A stretch of 64,000 nucleotides of DNA from Rheinheimera maricola (lineage in GTDB: Bacteria > Pseudomonadota > Gammaproteobacteria > Enterobacterales > Alteromonadaceae): NCBI RefSeq assembly GCF_016918075.2, contig NZ_JAERPS020000001.1:868001-932000 (forward strand). The letters are read 5' to 3'. The notes beneath the pieces were generated by a model that ran no database searches, had not been told where the DNA came from, and was given only the letters and a program-made list of their open reading frames with translations. Below are positions 1 to 9,700 of this stretch, one piece after another. Each line of letters starts with the position of its first letter. The stretch's first letter is position 1. A program made the translations under genes and the position numbers.

Positions 1-1707
1 ATCGGCTTTTTTGGCCGCTTTATGTATTTTTACGATTTCGCCCTGATGGACCAGGATGGTGCTTACACCAACCCGGTGTCTGGAAATCGCGTAGACCCTT
101 GTGCCGATGATGAAGCTAGGGATCTTACCTGCCGTGACATCCGCTTATTGGATGCTTATGTTTACGGTAACTTTAGCTTTAACGACGGCATGAATCCCGT
201 TACGGTTAAGGTTGGCCAACAAGTATTAAGCTGGGGTGAAAGCACACTAATTCAGCATGGTATTAATATTACGCCAATTGATGTTGGTGTTGCCCGTGCA
301 CCAGGTGCTGAATTAAAAGAAGCCTATATTCCTGTAGGCATGGCTACGCTGAATATCGGTCTGACAGAGAATTTGTCGACTGAACTGTTTTACCAGTACG
401 AATGGGTAAACAGTTATCTGCCAGTGCCAGGTACCTATTTCTCTACCAATGATTTTGCGGGTAAAGGTGGCTATTTACAGAATGTGCAATTGGGTTTTGC
501 CGGTAACCCGGATATTGACCTTGCGCACGTACTGGAAAACCTGAACTTATTAGGAATGGGTGTCGCTACCGGTGCACTGAACCCGGCGCTGGCTGCGCAG
601 GCTTATTTAGCATACCCAACAAAAGTGACGCTGCGTCCTTATGGTAGTGCCGGTGAAATAGAACCTAAAGACGGCGGTCAGTATGGTATTAAGTTTGAAT
701 ACTTTTCGCCTGATTTAAATGACACTGAATTTGCCCTGTATTACATGAATTACCATAGCCGTGTTCCGGTAATCTCTGGTATTGCATCTGACTTCACCCA
801 GGTTGGTGCCGACATTGGCCGCTTGGCAGCAATGTCTGCAAGTGGCGGTGTTACAAAGGAAAATATCAGCCAGTTAGCTGCTTTTTCTAAAGCTTTAATT
901 GAGTATCCGGAAGACATTAAGCTGTATGGTTTCAGTTTCAATACAACCCTGGGTGAAACATCTGTCGCCGGTGAATTGTCTTATCGCCAGGATGAGCCAT
1001 TACAAATAGACGATGTGGAAATTCTGTATGCAGGTATGCCAGAGCAGCTGGCTAACGCCGGGTTGCGTCCTGACCTTGCCGGCATTTCGCAAATTGGTCG
1101 AGACCCGCGCTATGGTGAAAAAGTTCTGCCAGGACAAAAAGCCAATGGCTTTATTCTGGCTGATACCATGCAAGCCCAAATGACCTTCACGCATTTATTT
1201 GGCCCAACCCTGGGCGCAGATAACTTGTCAATGCTGGCAGAGGTTGGTGGTATTCGTATCCAGGATATGCCAGAGCAAAGCGTGCTGCGTTTAAACGGTC
1301 CCAACACCGACCGTAGTGGTGGACCTTTACTTGGCCTGACAAATGGTGAGTTGGTCAATAAAGATGGCTTACATACCGGTCTGTCAAATGGCGCAGAGAC
1401 TAACCCGTTCCCGACGGCATCAGCCTGGGGTTACCGGTTACTGGCTAAAGCAGACTATAACAACGTATTTGCTGGCGTAAACTTATCCCAACGCGTGGTG
1501 TTTTCCCATGATGTGAACGGTATTACACCAGATCCACTGTTTATGTTTGTTGAAGACCGTAAGTCGTTAGCTTATGCCGTTAGCTTTGATTATCTGAGCA
1601 AATGGTCAGGAGAGCTGTCTTATAATGTTTTCTGGGGTGGTCAGGGCACGACTAATAACGTGGAAGACCGCGACTTTATCTCTTTCAATATCAAGTACTC
1701 TATTTAA
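1..1707 (+). CDS. DUF1302 family outer-membrane-type protein, 5' end cut by the window
   Basis: The reading frame is open from the first base, so the N-terminus and signal peptide lie outside the window and the Met at 22 is probably internal. What remains (about 568 residues) is rich in alternating aromatic/polar stretches and ends in NIKYSI, as expected of a beta-barrel. The family is DUF1302, usually encoded directly before DUF1329, which is the case here (16-nt gap). Family knowledge: DUF1302/DUF1329 pairs sit in clusters for hydrophobic or aromatic substrates, often with an MMPL transporter; the substrate is unknown. Inference: this is the outer-membrane part of the four-gene unit up to 6516. 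The family call is fairly secure; the function is not. Confidence 0.85.
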   Translation: MGFFGRFMYFYDFALMDQDGAYTNPVSGNRVDPCADDEARDLTCRDIRLLDAYVYGNFSFNDGMNPVTVKVGQQVLSWGESTLIQHGINITPIDVGVARAPGAELKEAYIPVGMATLNIGLTENLSTELFYQYEWVNSYLPVPGTYFSTNDFAGKGGYLQNVQLGFAGNPDIDLAHVLENLNLLGMGVATGALNPALAAQAYLAYPTKVTLRPYGSAGEIEPKDGGQYGIKFEYFSPDLNDTEFALYYMNYHSRVPVISGIASDFTQVGADIGRLAAMSASGGVTKENISQLAAFSKALIEYPEDIKLYGFSFNTTLGETSVAGELSYRQDEPLQIDDVEILYAGMPEQLANAGLRPDLAGISQIGRDPRYGEKVLPGQKANGFILADTMQAQMTFTHLFGPTLGADNLSMLAEVGGIRIQDMPEQSVLRLNGPNTDRSGGPLLGLTNGELVNKDGLHTGLSNGAETNPFPTASAWGYRLLAKADYNNVFAGVNLSQRVVFSHDVNGITPDPLFMFVEDRKSLAYAVSFDYLSKWSGELSYNVFWGGQGTTNNVEDRDFISFNIKYSI

Positions 1708-1723
1708 GGGACGAGCACTAATT

Positions 1724-3085
1724 ATGAAAAAACTCACCCTAATTTCATCAGCAGTTGCATTGGTTTTAAGCTGCTCAGTTGCGGCAAAGATTACACCAGA
1801 GCAAGCAGCACAACTGGGTAACGATTTAACACCAATGGGCGCAGAGAAAGCTGGTAATGCAGATGGGTCAATTCCTGCCTGGACGGGCGGAATTACCGCT
1901 GCACCAGCCGGTTATAGCGCAGGCATGCACCATATCGATCCGTTTGCCGACGATAAGGTGTTGATGACTATCGACAAGTCTAACTTGGATCAGTACCAAA
2001 ATATGCTGAGCCCAGGCCAAATCAAGTTGTTTGACATCTACCCTGATAGCTACAAGATGAATGTGTACCAAACTCGGCGTACTGCGTCTTATCCGCAGTA
2101 TGTCTACGATGCGACTAAAAACATTGCCACTAAAGCTGAGTTGATAGAAGGTGGCAACGGTATCGTTAATGCAGCGATTGGTATTCCGTTCCCAATACCT
2201 CAAAATGGTCTTGAGGCGGTGTGGAACCACTTATTGCGTTTTCGTGGTGTTGCGGCTAGCCGAAATGGTGGCCAGGCAGCGCCTACAGCAACTGGTGCTT
2301 ACACCATTATTGGCTTTGACGAGCAAATAATGTTTAAGTATTCCGAGCCAAACGCCACGGCAGAAGCGTTAACTGCAGAGAACATTTTGTTTCGCTTCAA
2401 ACAGGGCGTAACGTCTCCGGCACGTTTAGCGGGTACTGCATTGTTAGTACATGAAACGATGGACCAGGTAAAAACGCCACGTCAAGCCTGGACGTATAAT
2501 ACGGGCCAGCGTCGTGTTCGCCGGGCACCTAACGTAGCTTATGATGCGCCAGGCACGGCATCAGATGGTCTGCGTACCACCGATGACTTTGACATGTTCA
2601 ACGGCTCCCCGGATCGCTACAACTGGGAGTTAAAAGGCAAGCAAGAGCTGTATATCCCGTATAATAGCTATAAAATGCATAGTAATGAGGTGAAATATGC
2701 TGATTTACTGCTGGCTGGCCACCTTAACCCTGAGTATGTACGCTGGGAAAAACACCGTGTTTGGGTCGTCGAAGCGACGCTAAAAGATGGCACCCGTCAC
2801 GTATATGGTAAACGTGTATTCTATATTGACGAAGATAGCTGGCAAATCCATGTTGCTGATCTGTACGACAACAGAAATGAGTTGTACCGTGTCGCTGTTG
2901 CACATGGCTTGAACTACTATGAAGTGCCAACGCACTGGAGTACGCTTGAGGTATATCACGATCTTAATTCGCGCCGTTACATTGCTATCGGTTTGGATAA
3001 TGAAGATAAGATGTATGACTTTGGTGTTAGCCTGACTGATGCCGATTTCACACCTGCAGCGCTGCGTCGTGAAGGTACTCGCTAG
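1724..3085 (+). CDS. DUF1329 family periplasmic protein
   Basis: 453 residues from the ATG at 1724. That start is chosen because a signal peptide begins there (MKKLTLISSAVALVLSCSVAA); an in-frame ATG at 1625 lies inside the upstream gene. The mature start, KITPEQAAQLGNDLTPMGAEK, is the typical DUF1329 opening, followed by GSIPAWTGGI. Family knowledge: DUF1329 proteins are predicted to have a LolB-like lipid-binding fold and pair with DUF1302. Inference: a periplasmic shuttle or plug for the hydrophobic substrate of the neighbouring transporter. A strong intrinsic terminator follows at 3104-3130, so the two downstream genes may have their own promoter. Confidence 0.88.
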   Translation: MKKLTLISSAVALVLSCSVAAKITPEQAAQLGNDLTPMGAEKAGNADGSIPAWTGGITAAPAGYSAGMHHIDPFADDKVLMTIDKSNLDQYQNMLSPGQIKLFDIYPDSYKMNVYQTRRTASYPQYVYDATKNIATKAELIEGGNGIVNAAIGIPFPIPQNGLEAVWNHLLRFRGVAASRNGGQAAPTATGAYTIIGFDEQIMFKYSEPNATAEALTAENILFRFKQGVTSPARLAGTALLVHETMDQVKTPRQAWTYNTGQRRVRRAPNVAYDAPGTASDGLRTTDDFDMFNGSPDRYNWELKGKQELYIPYNSYKMHSNEVKYADLLLAGHLNPEYVRWEKHRVWVVEATLKDGTRHVYGKRVFYIDEDSWQIHVADLYDNRNELYRVAVAHGLNYYEVPTHWSTLEVYHDLNSRRYIAIGLDNEDKMYDFGVSLTDADFTPAALRREGTR

Positions 3086-3103
3086 TATTGATTAATACTG
3101 GTT

Positions 3104-3130
3104 ACGGTTGGCCTAGTGCCAACCGTTTTT
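3104..3130 (+). terminator. Intrinsic terminator after the DUF1329 gene
   Basis: A perfect 9-bp stem, ACGGTTGGC (3104-3112) with GCCAACCGT (3118-3126), loop CTAGT, followed by a T-run (3126-3130). It stands 18 nt after the DUF1329 stop. Confidence 0.85.
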
Positions 3131-3164
3131 ATTTATACTAACCAATAGAGTAAAAGCTCAAAAT

Positions 3165-4199
3165 ATGTGTAATAAACTTATCTGGTTTACCGCGGCGAGC
3201 AGCTTGTACTTTTCAACCGCTATTAAGGCTGAAACACCACAAGTTGATGTTCAGGCTGCGTATCATATGCCGCTGGCAAGTAAATCGTTATTAACTGATA
3301 TCATTAGTGTTGCCGGGAAAAAGCTAGTAGCAGTGGGCGAACGTGGCCATATTCTGGTTAGCCAGGATGGCACTAACTGGTTACAGGCCGATGTGCCAGT
3401 GCAAGCTAATTTTAACAGTGTCTACTTTGCTAATGAGCAGCAAGGTTGGGCGGTAGGACATGATGCGACTATCGTAGCTACCCATGATGGTGGCGTAACG
3501 TGGCAGTTACAGCACTACAAACCTGAGACAGATAAGCCTTTATTCGATGTGTATTTTGTCAATGAGCAAAAAGGCATGGCACTGGGTGCATACGGCATGT
3601 TTTTGCGCACAGATGATGGTGGCAACAGCTGGCACAAACATTTTCATGACGAGCTGTTGTTAGAGGAAGATCAACAGTATCTGGCTGAACTTAAGCAAAC
3701 CGACCCTGAGTTGTATCAGATTGAATCTGAAGCATTATTGCCGCACTTTAACCGCGTATATGCTGACGGTAATGTACTGTATATGGTTGGTGAAGCAGGC
3801 TTTGCCGCCAAGAGTTTAGATTTTGGCGACAGCTGGCAGCGATTGGACGAGTTTTACAATGGCTCGCTGTTTGATTTGATACGTACACCACAAATGGCCT
3901 TAATGGCCGCAGGCTTGCGTGGCCATGTGTTTGTCAGCGAGGATCAGGGGCAAAGTTGGCAGCAAGTTATGCTAGATGAAAATGCCACCCTCAATAGCGT
4001 ATTCGCAGACGAAGCGGGAACGATTTATCTTGTTGGCAACGCGGGCACTTTGCTAATCAGTCGCAATACTGGCGACAGTTTTACCGATCGGTCATTGGCC
4101 GACGGCAAAGCCATCGTAAACGGCTTAGTCTGGAATAAGCAGCTAATACTGGTAACCGAGACTGGTATTAAAACAGTTAACCTAAGTGAACTGAATTAA
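3165..4199 (+). CDS. YCF48/BNR-type beta-propeller protein, secreted
   Basis: 344 residues with an N-terminal signal peptide ending around AIKA. The body repeats a sialidase/YCF48-like blade: G-W/Y-A-V-G-x-x followed by T-x-D-G-G-x-x-W, seen at about residues 57-70 (SQDGTNW), 98-108 (THDGGVTW), 147-153 (TDDGGNSW), 250-258 (SEDQGQSW) and near the end. Family knowledge: YCF48/HCF136 propellers act as assembly factors for membrane complexes; bacterial copies next to MMPL transporters have no established role. The gene ends one base before the MMPL gene at 4201, so the two are certainly co-transcribed. Inference: a periplasmic partner of that transporter. Confidence 0.8.
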   Translation: MCNKLIWFTAASSLYFSTAIKAETPQVDVQAAYHMPLASKSLLTDIISVAGKKLVAVGERGHILVSQDGTNWLQADVPVQANFNSVYFANEQQGWAVGHDATIVATHDGGVTWQLQHYKPETDKPLFDVYFVNEQKGMALGAYGMFLRTDDGGNSWHKHFHDELLLEEDQQYLAELKQTDPELYQIESEALLPHFNRVYADGNVLYMVGEAGFAAKSLDFGDSWQRLDEFYNGSLFDLIRTPQMALMAAGLRGHVFVSEDQGQSWQQVMLDENATLNSVFADEAGTIYLVGNAGTLLISRNTGDSFTDRSLADGKAIVNGLVWNKQLILVTETGIKTVNLSELN

Positions 4200-4200
4200 A

Positions 4201-6516
4201 ATGAGTGTAAATCGTTTAGTTAATAAGTTTGAATACGCCTTATTTCGCCATCGTACCCTGGTTATTGTTGCCTTTTTGTTGGCGACACTATTTTTGCTGT
4301 TTAAAGCGACGACGATAAGATTAGATGCGGGTTTTACAAAAAACATCCCTCTTAAGCACGAGTACATGCAAACATACTTGCGTCACGCGCAAGACTTTGG
4401 CGGTGCTAACAATATCTTAATCTCGCTTTGTGACAACTCTGGCGATATTTTCAATGCGGACTTCTTTGATACCTTAAGGCGTGCGCATGATGAATTGCTG
4501 TACACCTCGGGTGTGGACCGGGTGCAGGTAAAATCACTGTTTAGCCCCAGTACGCGATTTGTCGAAGTGGTTGAAGACGGCTTCGCCGGTGGGCCGGTGA
4601 TCCCGGCTGATTTTGTCGCGAACAGTATCGGTCTGGCTAAAGTAAAGGAAAACACTGAAAAAGCCGGCATAGTCGGGCGAATGATCGCTGATGATTACAG
4701 TTGCGCGATGATTGCAGCACAATTGTTAGAAGTCGACCCAGACACGGGTGCAAAACTGGATACAATAAATTTTGCTGCGACGTTAGAGCAGAATATCAGA
4801 GCCAAATATGAATCTGATACGGTAAGCGTACACATTATTGGCTTTGCTAAAATGGTCGGTGACGTGGCTGATGGTGCCAAAGGCGTGTTGCTGTTTTTTG
4901 CCATTGCTATTGCGGTGACATCGTTAATGGTATTGTTTTTTTGCCGCTCGGTAATGTTAACTGTATTACCAATAGCCTGCTCGCTTATCGCAGTAGTGTG
5001 GCAAATGGGTCTGCTGTCAGCACTGGGATTTGGTATAGACCCGATGTCTATCTTGGTGCCTTTTTTGGTGTTTGCCATCGGTGTTAGCCATGGTGTGCAA
5101 ATGATTAACTCTACCGGTAAACGTGTTGCTGCGGGCATGGATGCTAAAACGGCTGCTCAAGCGAGTTTCCGTAAGTTATTAGTGCCTGGTGGCGTGGCAC
5201 TGTTATCCGATACTGTCGGCTTTTTAACGTTATTGATCATCGAAATTGGTGTGATCCGCGAGTTGGCAATAACGGCAAGTTTGGGTGTTGCCGTTATTAT
5301 TCTGACCAACCTTATCCTGTTACCGGTGTTAATGTCGTTTGTTAAGTTCAGCCAGCGTTACAAAGATCATGCTGCGGCCCCAACACCCATAGCAGACAAG
5401 TTTTGGTTTGCGTTGTCCGCTTTTGCAACTCGCAAGTATGCTGCTGTGGTATTGCTGCTAACGGCCGGGCTATTTGCGTTTGGGTATATGCAAAGCCAAC
5501 AACTTAAAATAGGCGACTTGCATGAGGGTGCGCCGGCGTTGCATGAAAACTCGCGCTATAACCTGGACACCAAGCTTATAACCGAGCGCTATGCAATATC
5601 TGTTGATTATTTAAACGTGATGGTGGAAACCATTCCTAGCGCTTGTACCGAGCACAGTATTATGAGCCGGATTGATCAGTTCCAGTGGGCGATGGAAAAT
5701 GTTGCTGGTGTGCAATCTGCCGTGTCGTTGGCATCAGTTTCAAAAACAATAAATGCGGCATTCAATGAAGGTAATGTGAAATGGCGAGTGTTGCCTCGCA
5801 ACACCCAAAGCCTGGTGCAGGCCTCATCACGGGTTGAAACCAGTACTGGATTGTTAAATACAGATTGCTCAGTTATGCCGGTAATACTGTTCTTGCAAGA
5901 CCACAAGGCTGAAACGATAGAGCGGGTGGTTTTGGCGGCGAAAAAATATGGCGCTCAGTTTGGTGATGAACAAACCCGCTTTATGCTCGCATCGGGTCCT
6001 GCAGGTGTAATGGCTGCAACCAACGAAGCGGTGGCAGAGGCACAGCAACCCATGATGTGGTATGTCTACGGTGCTGTTATTCTGCTGTGTTTACTTAGCT
6101 TCCGCTCACTTCGCGCCACAGTTTCAGTTATCGTACCGCTGTATGTGGTATCGGTGCTGGCTACTGCACTGATGACTGCACTGCAAATTGGTCTGACAGT
6201 ATCAACCTTACCGGTTATCGCCTTGGGTGTAGGTATAGGTGTGGATTACGGTATCTATATTTTGTCCAATATGACCCAAGCATTGCGGGAAGGGGCGCCG
6301 TTACGCCAGGCGTATTTTGAAGCGTTAAAAGAGCGGGGAAGTGCAGTATTGTTTACCGGTATCACTTTGGCCATTGGTGTCAGCACCTGGGTATTCTCCG
6401 CGCTGAAGTTCCAGGTCGATATGGGCATTTTGTTAACCTTTATGTTTGTGGTGAACATGCTCGGTGCAATTTTGGTATTACCCGCGCTGGCAGCATTTTT
6501 GTGGCGTAATAAGTAA
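4201..6516 (+). CDS. MMPL/RND-superfamily transporter
   Basis: 771 residues, the usual size for the short RND (HAE2/MMPL-like) class. One membrane helix lies at about 18-36, a periplasmic loop follows, then a bundle of five helices (about 225-390), a second helix at about 412-430, a second loop and a final bundle (about 620-770). The repeated architecture and the DPMSILVPFLVFAIGVSHGVQ segment, matched by LPVIALGVGIGVDYGIYI in the second half, are typical. Transport is probably driven by proton motive force. The start codon is one base after the YCF48 gene stop. Context (DUF1302, DUF1329, propeller) suggests export or trafficking of a hydrophobic compound; the substrate cannot be read from sequence. 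Confidence 0.87.
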   Translation: MSVNRLVNKFEYALFRHRTLVIVAFLLATLFLLFKATTIRLDAGFTKNIPLKHEYMQTYLRHAQDFGGANNILISLCDNSGDIFNADFFDTLRRAHDELLYTSGVDRVQVKSLFSPSTRFVEVVEDGFAGGPVIPADFVANSIGLAKVKENTEKAGIVGRMIADDYSCAMIAAQLLEVDPDTGAKLDTINFAATLEQNIRAKYESDTVSVHIIGFAKMVGDVADGAKGVLLFFAIAIAVTSLMVLFFCRSVMLTVLPIACSLIAVVWQMGLLSALGFGIDPMSILVPFLVFAIGVSHGVQMINSTGKRVAAGMDAKTAAQASFRKLLVPGGVALLSDTVGFLTLLIIEIGVIRELAITASLGVAVIILTNLILLPVLMSFVKFSQRYKDHAAAPTPIADKFWFALSAFATRKYAAVVLLLTAGLFAFGYMQSQQLKIGDLHEGAPALHENSRYNLDTKLITERYAISVDYLNVMVETIPSACTEHSIMSRIDQFQWAMENVAGVQSAVSLASVSKTINAAFNEGNVKWRVLPRNTQSLVQASSRVETSTGLLNTDCSVMPVILFLQDHKAETIERVVLAAKKYGAQFGDEQTRFMLASGPAGVMAATNEAVAEAQQPMMWYVYGAVILLCLLSFRSLRATVSVIVPLYVVSVLATALMTALQIGLTVSTLPVIALGVGIGVDYGIYILSNMTQALREGAPLRQAYFEALKERGSAVLFTGITLAIGVSTWVFSALKFQVDMGILLTFMFVVNMLGAILVLPALAAFLWRNK

Positions 6517-6541
6517 AATAAATTTTTGCATGAATAAACAC

Positions 6542-6565
6542 GAAAATGGCCGAAAGGCCATTTTC
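6542..6565 (+). terminator. Hairpin after the MMPL gene
   Basis: A perfect 10-bp stem GAAAATGGCC (6542-6551) with GGCCATTTTC (6556-6565) and a GAAA tetraloop. The A/T-rich outer pairs supply U-like tails on either strand but no long T-run follows, so it is a moderate terminator call. From 6566 to 6744 I see no gene. Confidence 0.65.
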
Positions 6566-6744
6566 TATTTAAAGTGGATGAATAAGTTGTCAGAGCCTTT
6601 AAAAATCACTGGTTTAACCAGCATAAAAGCCAAAAATAGTGCTCGAAAAGCGCTACAATTGGCACTACACTGCGCAGCTGACACGATCTGGTATGTTCGG
6701 TAGATCCTGCTGTTAAAAGCGGTGACTGCAAAAAGGATATAAAA

Positions 6745-9700
6745 ATGGCACTGATAGACGGTCAACCCTCTGTTCTACTACAAAACGTTAGCAAGCTCAT
6801 AAAACAAAAAGTAAAGGATCAGGTTGGCCTGGTCGAAAAATTCGCTTACACACTGTATGGCAACATGTCTAATGAAGACCTGGTCGGTCGCAATGACAGC
6901 GACCTGTATGGTGCGGCATTAAGCTTGTGGCAAACCTTTAATGCACATGCTAAACCCGATTCGATGATCCGGGTGTTTAATCCAGAAATAGCCAAGCATG
7001 GCTGGGAATCTAAGCACACTGTTGTTGAAATTGTGGTGCAGGATATGCCGTTTCTGGTTGATTCTGTACGAATGGCACTAAACCGGCAGGCGATTACTGC
7101 CCATTTGCTGCTGCATTACCCACTGCAAACTGACCGCGATAACAAAGGTCAGATCACTGATTTCTACAAATTGGGCAGTAAAAAGCAATCGAGCACCCAG
7201 CAAACGGTATTCCATATTGAAATTGACCGCTTAACTGGAAAAGCTGCCATTGAGCGCTTAACACAAGAGCTGCATTCGGTGATGGAAGACGTTTCACTGG
7301 CGGTAGCCGATTGGCAGCCCGCGCGTGAAAAGCTGCAGCAGGTTATTAAAGCGCTACCCAAACAAGCTGGTACAGCCTCTGCCGAAGATGTTCAGCAAGC
7401 GATAGAGTTTTTAAACTGGTTAGCAAAAGACAATTTTACCTTGCTAGGTTTTCGCGAATACCGTATCAGTCCAGTAAAGGGCGATTATCAAATCAGTGGC
7501 ATTGATGAGTCCTCGCTGGGTTTAATGCGCCGCACGGCAGCCCGCGATTTACTGTTGTCAGAATTGCCTGAAACGGGACGCAAGCAAGCAATTAACAATG
7601 CTTTGCTAATTTTGACGAAAACCAATAATAAGTCACGCGTGCATCGGCCGGCCTATATTGACTATATCGGCGTGAAAAAATTTGATAAAGACGGCAAAGT
7701 TATTGGAGAGGACCGCTTTATCGGCCTGTATTCATCCTCGTTGTATAACAACAGCGCAGCAGATATCCCGCTGCTAAAAAGTAAGCTTGGCACTGTGATG
7801 CACAAGTCAGAGTTTGCCACTGGCACTCACGCATATAAAGCGCTGCTGAATATTCTGGAAACTTATCCACGTGACGAATTAATTCAGGCAACCGCCGACG
7901 AGTTGCTGCATGTGGCGATGGGCGTATTGCAAATGCAAGAGCGTGATATGACACGCCTGTTTATGCGTAAAGACAGTTTTGGTCGCTTTGTTAGCGCCAT
8001 GGTGTACGTGCCCCGCGAGCGTTACAACACTCAGCTGCGTAAAGATACCCAAGCCATTTTACAGGCGGCTTTGGGTAGTAATGAGGCTGTTGAGTTTACA
8101 ACGTATTTCTCTGAATCTGTGTTGGCCCGTACCCATTACCTCGTACGGATCAACGATAGCCATGTCGAGTACAAAGTGAAAGAAATTGAACGTAATTTAG
8201 TAGAAGCGGCCCGTACCTGGGAAGATAAGCTGGAAAGTGCCATCCTTGGTGTTTATGGCGAGGCCCGTGGCCGTGAGCTGATTGGCAAGTACGTTAATGC
8301 TTTCCCTCGTAGCTATAAAGAAGAAATGCTGCCAAATGATGCCCTGGTCGATATTGGCAAGCTTGAGTCACTAAACGATGATCACAAGCTTGAGATGTTG
8401 TTCTACCGGCCGCAAGAAGAAAAAGCTGACAGCAAAGCTGTACGCTTGAATCTGTTTCATAAAGATCATCCAATTCACTTGTCTGATGTCTTGCCAATGC
8501 TGGAGAATTTTGGTCTGCGAGTCATTGGTGAAACACCTTATGCAGTAAAATCTGCCGACGGCGGTGTTAGCTGGATATTAAATTTTGCTATGGAGCTAAA
8601 TTGCGCCATACCAGATGACTTTGAAGCAGCACAACAGTCATTTCAAGACTCGTTTGCCAAAGTGTGGAATGGTCAGCTGGAAGATGATGGCTTTAACCGT
8701 TTAATTTTAGGTGCCGGTTTATCTGGCCGCGAAGCCTCTTTATTAAGGGCTTATGCTAAATATAAGCGCCAGATTGGCGGTACTTTTAGTCAATCTTATG
8801 TTGAAAGTACCTTTGCCCGTTATGCCGAATTGGCAAACTTGCTGGTGCAGCTGTTCAACAGTAAATTCGAGCCTAAATCTAAAGTCAGCGCCAAAGCGAT
8901 AGAAAAACTGGAAGAGCAAATTGCCTCGCAGTTAGAGAATGTAGCAAACCTGGATGATGATCGAATTGTTCGCCGTTTTGTTGACATGATTAATGCGACA
9001 TTGCGCACCAACTACTTCCAAAAGAGTGCCCAGGGTACTGACAAGCCGTATATCTCATTTAAGATCAAGTCTGCCTTAATCCCGGATATGCCGCTGCCAA
9101 CGCCAATGTTTGAAATATTCGTATACTCACCGCGCGTTGAAGGTGTGCATCTGCGGTTTGGTAAAGTTGCTCGAGGCGGCTTACGTTGGTCTGACCGTCG
9201 TGAAGATTTCCGAACGGAAGTTCTTGGCTTGGTAAAAGCGCAAACAGTTAAGAATACTGTCATTGTGCCAACGGGTTCTAAAGGTGGCTTTGTTTGTAAA
9301 AAGTTACCTGAAACCGGCGGCCGTGAAGCCTTTATGAACGAAGGTAAAGAATGCTATCGCACCTTTATTCGTGGCTTGCTGGATGTTACTGACAACATCG
9401 TGCAGGGCGCAATAGTGCCACCAACTAATGTGGTACGGCATGACGAAGATGACCCATATTTGGTTGTTGCCGCAGACAAAGGTACTGCAACCTTTTCGGA
9501 TATTTCCAATGGTATTTCTGAAGAATATGGTTTTTGGCTGGGTGATGCGTTTGCTTCCGGTGGTTCGAATGGTTATGACCACAAGAAAATGGGCATTACC
9601 GCGCGCGGTGGTTGGGAGTCGGTAAAACGGCACTTCCGCGAAATTGATATTGATTGTCAGACCACTGATTTTACCTGTGTTGCTATAGGTGATATGGCCG

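Noticed and set aside
1625-1723. N-terminal extension of the DUF1329 protein from an ATG at 1625
   Set aside because: It lies within the DUF1302 coding region and would place a clear signal peptide 33 residues inside the protein.
6464-6703. 79-codon frame overlapping the end of the MMPL gene
   Set aside because: It runs through a terminator hairpin, has unlikely composition and no ribosome site.
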